DNA of 12,976 nucleotides from JAICNR01 sp035687725 (GCA_035687725.1 DASRVB010000191.1:1-12976); one strand, 5' to 3'; shown: positions 1-6,771, counted from the stretch's first letter. Made by a program: numbers and translations. Notes: generated by a model not told the origin, from the letters alone.

Positions 1-1
1 C

Positions 2-1387
2 GGCTCCGCCGGGCTGGTGGCCGCGTACATCGCGGCCACGGTGAAGGCCAAGGTGACCCTGGTGGAGAAGCATCGCATGGGCGGGGACTGCCTGAACACG
101 GGCTGCGTGCCATCGAAGGCGCTCCTCGCTTCGGCGCGGGCGGCAGTGTCAGCGCGGGCAGCGGGCGTGCGCGCGGAATCCCCTCCCGCCGACTTCGGCG
201 CCGTGATGGAGCGCATGCGGCGAATCCGCGCCGAAATCGCCGCGCACGACTCGGCCGCGCGCTTCCGCGACCTCGGAGTCGACGTCTTTCTCGGCGAGGC
301 CCGCTTCGTCGCGCGCGACGCGGTCGAGGTGGACGGCGCGCGGCTATCGTTCGCGCGCGCGGTGATCGCCACCGGCGCGCGTCCCGCCGCGCCGCCGATC
401 CCCGGCCTGTCGGAAACCGGGTATCTCACGAGCGAGACCGTGTTCGGTCTGACCGAGCTGCCGTCCCGCCTCGCCGTCGTCGGTGGCGGCCCGATCGGCT
501 GCGAGCTCGCGCAGGCCTTTGCCCGTTTCGGCAGTCGTGTCGTCGTGGTCGAGCGCGAGGAGCGGCTTCTGCCCGCCGAGGACCCGGACGCGGGCGTGGC
601 GATCCGCGCCGCGCTCTCCGACGACGGCGTCGAGTTCGCGCTCGGCGCCATGCTCGTCGAGGTCGAGCGGACGCCCTCGGGGATCCGCCTCGCGATCGAC
701 GAACCCTCCGGCCGGCGTTCGGTGGAAGCCGACGCGATCCTCGTCGCGGCGGGGCGCTCGCCGAACGTAGCGGGCCTCGACCTCGAGTCGGCGGGGATCG
801 ACGTCGACGGGCGGGGCACGATCCGGACCGACGATCGCCTCCGGACGACGAACCCGCGGGTCTATGCGGCCGGGGACGTCGTCGGCGGTCGGCAGTTCAC
901 GCATCTCGCCGACGCGCACGCGCGGATCGTCCTGCGGAACGCGCTCTTTTCTGGACGCGCGAAGGCGAGCGCGCTGACGGTGCCGGAATGCACGTTCACC
1001 GACCCCGAGGTGGCACGTGTTGGACACACGCTGGCGAGCGCGGCCGCGGCGGGAGTAACCGCGCGCGCCTTCGTCCACCCCTTCGACGCCGTCGACCGCG
1101 CGCGGCTCGAAGGCGAGGAGCGCGGTTTCGCCAGGGTCCTCGTCGAAGAGGGAAGCGACGCGATCGTCGGGGCGACGATCGTCGGCCGTCACGCTGGCGA
1201 GCTGATCGCGCTGGTCGCGCTCGCGGTCGAGTCGGACGTCGGCCTCGCCGACCTCGCGTCGATCGTCTGGCCCTACCCCACCCACGCGCAGGTTCTGGGC
1301 GCCATCGCCGACCAATACCAGCGCTCGCGGCTCGGGCCGCGCGCGCGCGGGATCCTCGGCCGTTGGATGGCGTGGCGGCGGCGCTGA
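2..1387 (+). CDS. FAD-dependent pyridine nucleotide-disulfide oxidoreductase, mercuric-reductase-like (5' truncated)
   Basis: Flavoprotein of the dihydrolipoamide dehydrogenase/mercuric reductase family, expected to move electrons from NAD(P)H through FAD to a redox-active disulfide in the cytoplasm. The frame is open from the window edge and the first visible residues (GSAGL) are the end of the N-terminal FAD-binding glycine motif, so only about 10-15 residues are missing and the GTG at 17 is not the real start. Numbering from base 2: redox disulfide C30/C35 in GGDCLNTGCVPSK, an ATG-type FAD motif in VIATGARP, an NAD(P)-binding GGGPIGCE motif near 163-170, and a second FAD motif YAAGDV near 294-299. 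The C-terminal interface reads Y425-P-T-H-A-Q430 where lipoamide dehydrogenases have H-P-T-x-x-E, so the catalytic His-Glu pair is replaced. This and the absence of a lipoamide-complex neighbour argue against a true LpdA. No C-terminal cysteine pair typical of MerA is seen. The substrate is unknown. The P450 follows after 5 bases. Confidence 0.9.
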   Translation, partial: GSAGLVAAYIAATVKAKVTLVEKHRMGGDCLNTGCVPSKALLASARAAVSARAAGVRAESPPADFGAVMERMRRIRAEIAAHDSAARFRDLGVDVFLGEARFVARDAVEVDGARLSFARAVIATGARPAAPPIPGLSETGYLTSETVFGLTELPSRLAVVGGGPIGCELAQAFARFGSRVVVVEREERLLPAEDPDAGVAIRAALSDDGVEFALGAMLVEVERTPSGIRLAIDEPSGRRSVEADAILVAAGRSPNVAGLDLESAGIDVDGRGTIRTDDRLRTTNPRVYAAGDVVGGRQFTHLADAHARIVLRNALFSGRAKASALTVPECTFTDPEVARVGHTLASAAAAGVTARAFVHPFDAVDRARLEGEERGFARVLVEEGSDAIVGATIVGRHAGELIALVALAVESDVGLADLASIVWPYPTHAQVLGAIADQYQRSRLGPRARGILGRWMAWRRR

Positions 1388-1392
1388 GCGGC

Positions 1393-2739
1393 ATGCGCGT
1401 CCGGGGTCCCGCCAAGGTCCGCCGTCTGCCGCCCGGGCCCCGCGGCCATCGGGTCCTCGGCAACCTTCGGGAGTTCGCCGCCGACACGCTCGGCTTTGCG
1501 ACGCGCCTCGCGCGCGAGCACGGCGACGTTGCGCGCTTCCGCCTCGTGAACCGCGAGGCGTGGCTCCTCAGCTCCCCCGAGGCCGTCGAGCGGGTCCTCG
1601 TCGAGAACCAGCGGAACTACGTCAAGCACACGTTCTTCTGGCGCAAGGTCGCCGCGATCTTCGGCAAGGGACTACTCACCAACGAGGGCGAGGACTGGCG
1701 CCGCCAGCGGCGGCTCGTCCAGCCCGCCTTCCACCACGACCGGATCGCGGAGTACGCGCGCGTGATGGTCGACTACGCGATCGACCGGGTCGACGACTGG
1801 CGGGACGGGGAGGAGCGCGACATCCGCCACGAGATGACCTCGATCACATTCCGAGTCGTCGCCAAGACGCTCTTCGACAGCGAGGTGGCCGGCGACGTGG
1901 CCGAGATCGCCGCCGCCTTCGACATCGGCATCGAGGAGATCGCGCGGCGGATCCGCCGCCCGGTCCTCGTCCCCGACTGGGTCCCCACGCGGGGGAATCT
2001 CCGCTACCGGAGGGCGGTCGACCGCATGGACCGCCTCGTGTACCGCATCATCGCCGAGCACCGCGACGGTCTCGATCGCGGCGATCTGCTGTCGGCGCTG
2101 ATCCAGGCCAGGGACGAAGACGGCCGGCCGATGAGCGAGGAACAGCTTCGGGACGAGACGATCACGATGCTCCTCGCCGGTCACGAGACGACCGCGCTCG
2201 CGCTGACCTGGACGTGGTATCTGGTCTCGCAGCATCCGGACGTCGCGGTACGGCTCGGGGAGGAAGCCGATGGCCTCGAGGGGCGGCGGCCGGGGATCGC
2301 GGACCTGCCACGCCTGCCCTTCACCGAACGGGTTGTCACGGAATCAATGCGCCTCTACCCTCCGGCCTACTCGTTCGGGCGCGAGGCGCTCGAGGAGGAC
2401 GAAATCGCGGGCTACCCCGTGCCCGCGGGCACGACCCTCTTCGTGTTCCCCTGGGTGCTCCACCGCGACGCCCGCTTCTATTCCGATCCGCTCGTGTTCG
2501 ATCCCGACCGCTGGACCGACGACTTCGAGCGCGCGCTCCCACGGCTGGCCTACCTGCCCTTCGGCGCCGGCCCCAGGATGTGCATCGGACGCGAATTCGC
2601 GCGCATGGAGCTCGTCCTCATCGTGGCCGCGATCGCTCAGCGCTTCCGGATCGCGTGGGGCTCCGAGCCTCCGGTCCCCATGGCCAGCATCACCCTGCGG
2701 CCGACCAGCGGCCTCATGGGAATCGTCCACAGGCGATAG
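1393..2739 (+). CDS. Cytochrome P450
   Basis: Haem-thiolate monooxygenase, 448 residues from the ATG at 1393. The signature elements appear in the expected order: I-helix oxygen-activation motif AGHET at 262-266, K-helix ExxR (E317-S-M-R320), a PERF-like FDPDRW segment, and the haem-binding loop FGAGPRMCIG with the proximal cysteine at 397. The N-terminus has the proline-rich PPGPRG hinge but no membrane anchor, so the enzyme is probably soluble. The general style (LTNEGEDWRRQRRLVQPAFH) resembles bacterial P450s related to eukaryotic microsomal families, for example CYP110 or CYP120-like, but the substrate cannot be read from sequence. An in-frame GTG at 1372 would overlap the upstream oxidoreductase by 16 bases and is an alternative start. 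The 5-base gap suggests co-transcription with the oxidoreductase. No ferredoxin or ferredoxin reductase gene is next to it, although the upstream flavoprotein could in principle supply electrons (speculative). Confidence 0.95.
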   Translation: MRVRGPAKVRRLPPGPRGHRVLGNLREFAADTLGFATRLAREHGDVARFRLVNREAWLLSSPEAVERVLVENQRNYVKHTFFWRKVAAIFGKGLLTNEGEDWRRQRRLVQPAFHHDRIAEYARVMVDYAIDRVDDWRDGEERDIRHEMTSITFRVVAKTLFDSEVAGDVAEIAAAFDIGIEEIARRIRRPVLVPDWVPTRGNLRYRRAVDRMDRLVYRIIAEHRDGLDRGDLLSALIQARDEDGRPMSEEQLRDETITMLLAGHETTALALTWTWYLVSQHPDVAVRLGEEADGLEGRRPGIADLPRLPFTERVVTESMRLYPPAYSFGREALEEDEIAGYPVPAGTTLFVFPWVLHRDARFYSDPLVFDPDRWTDDFERALPRLAYLPFGAGPRMCIGREFARMELVLIVAAIAQRFRIAWGSEPPVPMASITLRPTSGLMGIVHRR

Positions 2740-2745
2740 TCGGTG

Positions 2746-2793
2746 GACGTCTCCGCGGAGACGCGGGAGACCCGAGAGACGTCTCCGCGGAGA
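2746..2793. repeat. Two direct copies of a 16-base palindromic element
   Basis: The 16-mer gacgtctccgcggaga occurs at 2746-2761 and again, identically, at 2778-2793, with starts 32 bases apart (about three helical turns, so the same DNA face). Around the first copy, 2748-2763 is a perfect 16-base palindrome (cgtctccgcggagacg). In the second copy the central 12 bases (2782-2793) are palindromic, and gagacgtctc (2776-2785) is a further overlapping palindrome. It lies between the P450 stop and the ArsR-type promoter. It could be a paired operator, a transcription-terminating stem (no T run follows) or a small repeat family. I favour a regulatory site. Confidence 0.7.
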
Positions 2794-2824
2794 GGCGGAT
2801 CACCCGCGCGTACCGAATCGCGGC

Positions 2825-2852
2825 TTGACAGGTGACTATATGGTCACATATT
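2825..2852 (+). promoter_or_regulatory. Promoter with embedded inverted-repeat operator for the ArsR-SRPBCC gene
   Basis: A perfect -35 TTGACA (2825-2830) is followed after 16 bases by a -10-like CATATT (2847-2852). The spacer holds the inverted repeat gtgac-tatatg-gtcac (2832-2847), symmetric at 14 of 16 positions, exactly where an ArsR-type repressor would block RNA polymerase. The predicted transcription start (about 7 bases past the -10) falls at 2859-2860, on the A of the ATG, so the mRNA would be leaderless. The base pattern is direct observation; autoregulation is inferred from family behaviour. Confidence 0.6.
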
Positions 2853-2859
2853 CTGGGAC

Positions 2860-3672
2860 ATGGACGCCGTGTTCAAGGCCCTCGCGGATGCAACGCGGCG
2901 CGAGCTGCTGGACGAGCTGTTCCGGGAGGATGGGCAGAGCTTGCATGCGCTCCAGGCGCGGATCCCCATGACGCGCTTCGGCGTCATGAAGCACCTCAAG
3001 GTCCTGGAAGAGGCCGGGCTGGTCCTCACCCGCCGGCGCGGACGTGAGAAGCTCCACTTCCTGAACCCCGTTCCCATCCGGCTCGTCCACGACCGCTGGG
3101 TAAGCAAGTACGCCGAGCCCTGGGTCGCGAGCCTGAGCGAACTCAAACAGAGACTGGAGCGAACGATGGAAAAGGTCTTCGAGATCTACATCAAGACGAC
3201 GCCCGAGCGGCTCTGGCAGGCAATCACCGAGCCAGAGATGCGCGCGAGGTACACGTTTGGCCTCGGCGTCCGATCGGACTGGACCCCGGGATCCCGCTAT
3301 GAGGGGATCCCGGGATACATGGGCAACCCCGCGGTGGATGGCGACAACCCGCCCATCCTCGAAGGCGAAAACCTGGAGGTCGACCCGCCGCGCCGACTCG
3401 TGCAGAGCTTCCGGGCGTTATGGAGCGACGAGGTGAAGGCGGAGGGTGCGTCCCGCGTGACCTGGGAGATCGAAAAGATCGAGGACTCGTGCCGGCTCGT
3501 CGTCACCCACGACGAGCTCCGCGACGGCGCCAACGAGGAGCTCTACGGCGGCTGGCCGATGATCCTCTCGGGCCTCAAGACCCTGCTCGAGACGGGCGAG
3601 ACCCTGACGACGCCGGGATCCCTCATGTACGTGGACGGACGGGAGGACTGGAGCTCGGAAAGCCGAGCATAA
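2860..3672 (+). CDS. ArsR-family HTH regulator fused to SRPBCC/AHSA1-like domain
   Basis: 270-residue fusion. Residues 1-100 are an ArsR-type winged helix (FKALADATRRELLDEL, a recognition helix around RFGVMKHLKVLEEAGL at 39-54, and a wing with RRRGREKLHF). There is no ELCVCDL-like cysteine motif, so metal sensing by the classical site is unlikely. Residues from about 103 onward form an SRPBCC/START-like fold of the AHSA1 type (EIYIKTTPERLWQAITEPEMRARY, later GGWPMILSGLKTLLETGE), a hydrophobic-ligand pocket family. ArsR and SRPBCC proteins are often encoded as adjacent genes; here they share one frame. A GGAG at 3156-3159 sits 6 bases before an in-frame ATG at 3166 (residue 103), so the SRPBCC domain may also be made alone. 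The ATG start at 2860 directly follows a promoter (leaderless). The gene converges on the multicopper oxidase gene with 28 bases between them and no clear terminator. The natural ligand is unknown. Confidence 0.88.
   Translation: MDAVFKALADATRRELLDELFREDGQSLHALQARIPMTRFGVMKHLKVLEEAGLVLTRRRGREKLHFLNPVPIRLVHDRWVSKYAEPWVASLSELKQRLERTMEKVFEIYIKTTPERLWQAITEPEMRARYTFGLGVRSDWTPGSRYEGIPGYMGNPAVDGDNPPILEGENLEVDPPRRLVQSFRALWSDEVKAEGASRVTWEIEKIEDSCRLVVTHDELRDGANEELYGGWPMILSGLKTLLETGETLTTPGSLMYVDGREDWSSESRA
3156..3168 (+). promoter_or_regulatory. Internal Shine-Dalgarno and ATG at the ArsR/SRPBCC junction
   Basis: GGAG (3156-3159) lies 6 bases upstream of an in-frame ATG (3166-3168), precisely where the SRPBCC domain begins. 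This is the layout of a normal ribosome binding site and would yield a 168-residue stand-alone SRPBCC protein. It may be a relic of two once-separate genes or an active internal start. Confidence 0.45.
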
Positions 3673-3700
3673 GCGCGTGCCCGGACGGGGCGCCTCGGAT

Positions 3701-5596
3701 TCAGCGGACCAGCACCGGAACCCGGGTGAAGGTCTCCGGCTCCCCCTTGCCGAACGCGAGCTCGAGCTCGCCGCGGGACTCGGGTGTGAACTCGAAATCG
3801 TAGATCTCGCCCGGCAGGAAGCCGAGGCGGGCAGGTTGCGCGGTCGCCAGGGACGGCGGGAGATCAGCGCCATCCTTGGCGACCGCACGCCACTCGACCG
3901 GCTCCTCTTCCTTGTGAAGTCCGACGCGGACGCGCGTCTCGGTAAGGATGTTGATCAGGCGGAAGCGGTACGTCGTTCCGGCGCGGAGCTCGAGCGGCTC
4001 CGGATCGACGCGGCCGTTCAGCAAGGTCGGCGGAATCGTCGACGGGTCGATGAAGCTGGACCATGGTCCGCCGTCGCTGAACACGAGCACGCGGTCCGTC
4101 TCCGGATCGAACGTCGCGCCCGGTTCGAGCACGACGATCGGCCCGTAGAGCCCGGAGCTGGTCTGCTGCATCTCGTTGAAGTGCGAGTGGTACATGAACG
4201 TGCCCGCGCGCGGCGGCGTGAAGCGCACCGTGAGCGAGTCTCCCGGCGCGATCGCGGGCAGTACGCGCTCCTCCCCGCCGCTCCATCCCGGCACGCCGTC
4301 CGGGTAGCTCTCGAGCTCGATCCCGTGCCAGTGGACGGCCGCCGGCTCGTGGGACTCGTTGACCAGCGTGATCGCCACCCGCTCATCCTTCTCGAGGACG
4401 AGCGTCGGGCCGGGCACGGTCAGCGCGTCCGGATCCTCCGCCTCCCGCGAGCCGCCGAGGACGTAGGCATAGCCGGGGTATTTCCCGTATACGTCCGGTC
4501 GCGAGCGGATGAGCAGGCGGAGCCGGCGGGCTTCGGCCGGCTTCTCTTCCGCAGGACCGGACGGCCGGACGCGGATCCCGACGACCAGCATACCCATCAT
4601 GTGCTGCGCGTCGTGGCCGTGGCCCGTGCCGCGTTCGACCAGGGCGGAGTTGACGATCTCGATCGTCGACATGTGGCTCAGCATGTGGCAATGGAAGATC
4701 CAGTTCCCGGAGCGATCCGGAGACCACGTGGTCGTCGCGGTCTCGCCGGGACCGACATGCTCGGTCACGGCCAGCTGGCGCCGCTCCAGGGGATAGAGGG
4801 TGTCGCGCATCCCGTCGCCCCTCGCGTCCACCCGGAAGTGGAAGCCGTGGAGGTGCATCGGGTGATCGAGCGCCGACAGGTTGATCCACCGCCACTCCAG
4901 GCTGTCGCCCTCTGTCGCCTCGACGACCTCGGTATGCGGCCAGGCGAGGCCGTTGGCGGTGATGACGGCGTCGTCGGACAGGTCGCTGAAGTTCGTCGTG
5001 TCGAAGGTGAACCAGGAGGAGATTACGAAGACGCGGTCCCCCGGGCGGATCGCGGCGCCCGGCGGGTCGACCACGATCGCGCCGTGGAGGCTTCCGGTCC
5101 ACAGTGGGTCCGGGACGCCGGGTTGCTCTGTCCTGCCGAGGTAGTAGTAGGTGCCGGGCTTGCTCGCGACGAAGGCGAACTCGGCCTCGCCGCCGGGCGC
5201 GACCAGAACGCTGTCACCGGAGACGCCGCGCTCGGCTCCGAGGCCGAAGACGGCGAGCGGCTTCTCCAGCGAATTCCGCACAGTCGTCCGCACCTCCGTC
5301 CCCACCGGAACCCGAATCATCGGTCCGGGGATCTCCAGCGCTTCGCCCTCCTCCGCGAAGGCGCCGATGCGAATGCCCGCGCGGTCCGATCCGTGCGGGT
5401 GCCACATGCCTTCGCGCGCGTCGAGGTGCAGCGTAAGCACGCCGCCCTCGAGCACTCCGGCAGGCTCGCGATTGTCGTTGGGAAGGATCCGAGGCGGCTG
5501 GACGGACCCGGCGAGATTCGCCTGACCGTGCACGGCAACGGGCAGGAGCAGGGCGGCGAGCGCCGCTACGGGGAGGCTGACGGAAAATCGAATCAT
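3701..5596 (-). CDS. Exported multicopper oxidase with permuted cupredoxin domain order
   Basis: 631 residues from the ATG at 5596 (an in-frame ATG at 5626 would add ten residues). A signal peptide (MIRFSVSLPVAALAALLLP) indicates export to the periplasm. Four cupredoxin-like domains can be read. Domain 1 (about 20-165) has the family layout, but its copper positions read VFGLG and YYYLGR instead of HWHG and YHSH, so it appears metal-free. Domain 2 (about 175-325) has HPMHLHG at 245-251 and HCHMLSH at 302-308, the type 1 and type 2/3 ligands normally found in the last domain. A His/Met-rich link (HGHDAQHMMGM) follows. Domain 3 has HWHG at 422-425 and YHSH at 469-472, the ligands normally found in the first domain. 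Domain 4 carries the LLNGR..PEPLELRAGTTYRFRLINI-type segment normally found in domain 2. All trinuclear-site ligands are therefore present, in permuted order. The position five residues after H308 is not Met or Leu, so the axial type 1 ligand is uncertain. The substrate could be Cu(I), another metal or phenols. Confidence 0.85.
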   Translation of the reverse strand: MIRFSVSLPVAALAALLLPVAVHGQANLAGSVQPPRILPNDNREPAGVLEGGVLTLHLDAREGMWHPHGSDRAGIRIGAFAEEGEALEIPGPMIRVPVGTEVRTTVRNSLEKPLAVFGLGAERGVSGDSVLVAPGGEAEFAFVASKPGTYYYLGRTEQPGVPDPLWTGSLHGAIVVDPPGAAIRPGDRVFVISSWFTFDTTNFSDLSDDAVITANGLAWPHTEVVEATEGDSLEWRWINLSALDHPMHLHGFHFRVDARGDGMRDTLYPLERRQLAVTEHVGPGETATTTWSPDRSGNWIFHCHMLSHMSTIEIVNSALVERGTGHGHDAQHMMGMLVVGIRVRPSGPAEEKPAEARRLRLLIRSRPDVYGKYPGYAYVLGGSREAEDPDALTVPGPTLVLEKDERVAITLVNESHEPAAVHWHGIELESYPDGVPGWSGGEERVLPAIAPGDSLTVRFTPPRAGTFMYHSHFNEMQQTSSGLYGPIVVLEPGATFDPETDRVLVFSDGGPWSSFIDPSTIPPTLLNGRVDPEPLELRAGTTYRFRLINILTETRVRVGLHKEEEPVEWRAVAKDGADLPPSLATAQPARLGFLPGEIYDFEFTPESRGELELAFGKGEPETFTRVPVLVR

Positions 5597-5614
5597 CGGT
5601 ACGAGGCTCGTTCC

Positions 5615-5642
5615 AGCATACCACATTGCTGGAGAAAGTCTA
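5615..5642 (-). promoter_or_regulatory. Candidate promoter for the multicopper oxidase gene
   Basis: On the minus strand TAGACT (5637-5642) is separated by 16 bases from an extended -10, TGG-TATGCT (TATGCT at 5615-5620). The predicted start of transcription is near 5608, about 12 bases before the ATG at 5596. The upstream in-frame ATG at 5626 would then lie inside or upstream of the promoter, which supports 5596 as the true start, as does the signal-peptide layout. Each box matches consensus at only four of six positions. Confidence 0.4.
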
Positions 5643-5682
5643 CGTACGCAAGACCGAACGGCGACCAGCGGTCCACAGGACC

Positions 5683-6018
5683 TCAGCCCGCGGTCGAGAG
5701 AGCCTTCTCGATCCGGTTCTGGAGCTCGCCCGTCGCGTGCAGCTCACGGGTGATGTCGCAGCCGCCGATGAACTCGCCGCCGATGTACACCTGCGGGATC
5801 GTCGGCCAGTCGCTGTACTCCTTGATCGACTCCCGAAGCTCGGGATCCGCCAGCACGTCGATCGAGTGGATGCTGCCCTCGGCTCCCGCCTGCCGCAGGG
5901 CCTCGACGGTGGCGGCCGAGAACCCACAGCGCGGAAACATCTCGGTCCCCTTCATGTAGATCGTGATCGGATGCTCGCGGATCTCGCGATCGATCCGCTC
6001 CTTGATTTCCGGACGCAT
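5683..6018 (-). CDS. grxD: Grx4-type monothiol glutaredoxin (CGFS)
   Basis: 111-residue monothiol glutaredoxin. The active site FPRCGFS carries the single cysteine at residue 31, preceded by the ITIYMKGT strand. WPTIPQVYIGGEFIGGCD holds the cis-proline TIPQ glutathione-binding turn and the GG-CD motif. The C-terminal helix RELHATGELQNRIEKAL matches the family. CGFS glutaredoxins bind a [2Fe-2S] cluster with glutathione and act in cluster delivery together with BolA proteins, and the gene directly follows bolA on the same strand. AAGGAG (plus-strand 6027-6032), inside the last codons of bolA, is 8 bases from the ATG at 6018 but only 2 from the ATG at 6024, so I chose 6018. The ATG at 6024 overlaps the bolA stop as ATGA and cannot be excluded. 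Either way translation is coupled to bolA. Confidence 0.93.
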   Translation of the reverse strand: MRPEIKERIDREIREHPITIYMKGTEMFPRCGFSAATVEALRQAGAEGSIHSIDVLADPELRESIKEYSDWPTIPQVYIGGEFIGGCDITRELHATGELQNRIEKALSTAG

Positions 6019-6020
6019 GT

Positions 6021-6287
6021 TCATGTCTCCTTCATGAGAGATTCGAGCTGCGCGGGCGTGTACGCGTGAACGGACAGCGCGTGCACGGTGTCGTCGTCGA
6101 TCCACTCGCGCAGGGGCGAGTAGACGAGCTTGTGGCGCTCGATGGGAGTCTTCCCTTCGAAATCCGCCGACACGACCCGCACCTCGAAGTGGTTGTCGGT
6201 GCCGGTCAGGTCGCGGACGTCCACCTTCCCGCCGAACGCCTTCTCGAGGCGTTCCTGAACGCGTTCGCGCAGCGATCCGTTCGCCAT
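6021..6287 (-). CDS. bolA: BolA family protein
   Basis: 88-residue BolA-fold protein, a partner of CGFS glutaredoxin in cytosolic [2Fe-2S] handling. Visible family marks are the ERVQERLEKAF first helix, the DNHFEV strand with loop His33, the ERHKLVYSPL segment, and VHALSVHAYTP with the conserved His69 near the C-terminus. The ATG at 6287 is chosen because the family N-terminus fits. The longer open frame to 6374 adds 29 residues without BolA character. No Shine-Dalgarno precedes it; instead a -10-like TATCTT ends six bases upstream, suggesting a leaderless message. The stop codon overlaps or abuts the glutaredoxin start, and the last codons (ATG AAG GAG ACA) double as the glutaredoxin ribosome binding site. 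Confidence 0.92.
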   Translation of the reverse strand: MANGSLRERVQERLEKAFGGKVDVRDLTGTDNHFEVRVVSADFEGKTPIERHKLVYSPLREWIDDDTVHALSVHAYTPAQLESLMKET

Positions 6288-6293
6288 GCAGGC

Positions 6294-6321
6294 AAGATAC
6301 GCGGCCGCCGAAAGACGGCAA
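6294..6321 (-). promoter_or_regulatory. Candidate bolA promoter (leaderless)
   Basis: Minus strand: TTGCCG (6316-6321), a 16-base spacer and TATCTT (6294-6299). The seventh base after the -10 is the A of the bolA ATG at 6287. Each box matches consensus at four of six positions. It lies back to back with the rpsF promoter, with the two -35 boxes 6 bases apart. Confidence 0.4.
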
Positions 6322-6327
6322 AAGGCG

Positions 6328-6356
6328 TTGACGCAGCCGGGGTTGCGGGGTAGTTT
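6328..6356 (+). promoter_or_regulatory. Candidate promoter of the rpsF-rpsR-rplI operon
   Basis: TTGACG (6328-6333), a 17-base spacer and a weaker -10-like TAGTTT (6351-6356). The predicted transcription start near 6363 leaves a leader of about 64 bases before the rpsF GTG. The strong -35 and ideal spacing are direct observations; activity is inferred. Confidence 0.45.
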
Positions 6357-6426
6357 CTCGGCCTTTCCCAGCACCCTGTTCGTCCCACGCGGGGGCGGAC
6401 CGCCACAGACCGAAGGGAGCGCCCGA

Positions 6427-6771
6427 GTGCCAAGACCCTACGAAACCGTCATCATCTTCGACTCCACCCTGGAAGATTCCCAGGTGCAGGAGAAGATCCA
6501 GCGCCTCTCCAGCCTCGTCGCGCCGAACGGCGGAGACTCCGTCAAGGTCGACGTCTGGGGGAAGCGCAAGCTGGCCTATCCGATCGACAAGAAGGAGCAG
6601 GGGATCTACGCGGTCCTCCGCTACGAGACCGAGCCCTCGGCGCTGACCGAGTTCGAGCGCATCATGCGCCTCGACGAGCAGGTCCTGCGGCAGCTGACCG
6701 TGGTCGATCCGATCGTGCCGACGCCACCCCCCGTTCGCGCGCCGCGGCCAGACGAGGAGAGTGAAGCATGA
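6427..6771 (+). CDS. rpsF: 30S ribosomal protein S6
   Basis: 114-residue S6, the small-subunit protein that pairs with S18 on the platform. Family features are YETVIIFDSTL at the N-terminus, the VDVWGKRKLAYPI strand, the GIYAVLRYE strand and the EFERIMRLDEQVLRQLTV helix and strand. The end is a short Pro/Glu-rich tail (VPTPPPVRAPRPDEESEA), as in many S6 proteins. The GTG at 6427 is chosen over upstream in-frame codons because it sits 7 bases after AAGGGAG (6413-6419) and matches the family N-terminus. The stop overlaps the rpsR start as ATGA. No ssb gene lies between S6 and S18, unlike the arrangement in many Firmicutes and other bacteria. Confidence 0.97.
   Translation: MPRPYETVIIFDSTLEDSQVQEKIQRLSSLVAPNGGDSVKVDVWGKRKLAYPIDKKEQGIYAVLRYETEPSALTEFERIMRLDEQVLRQLTVVDPIVPTPPPVRAPRPDEESEA

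Noticed and set aside
344..1315. A 323-codon minus-strand open frame within the oxidoreductase
   Set aside because: Antisense shadow; Asp/Arg-rich without motifs.
3673..3700. Intrinsic terminator between the converging ArsR-SRPBCC and multicopper oxidase genes
   Set aside because: The 28-base gap has no stem followed by a T run on either strand.
5597..5626. Upstream ATG (5626) as the start of the multicopper oxidase
   Set aside because: Adds WYAGTSLVP before a normal signal peptide, lacks a Shine-Dalgarno, and overlaps the likely -10 box.
3677..5959. A 760-codon open frame on the plus strand opposite the multicopper oxidase and glutaredoxin genes
   Set aside because: Antisense shadow of high-GC coding DNA: Arg/Asp/Val/Gly-rich low-complexity translation with no domain pattern, whereas the minus strand shows clear copper motifs and CGFS.
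6357..6426. S6:S18-binding leader RNA upstream of rpsF
   Set aside because: The leader is long enough, but I could find only a 4-bp hairpin (6394-6404) and no convincing conserved stem with the bulged CCG motif.
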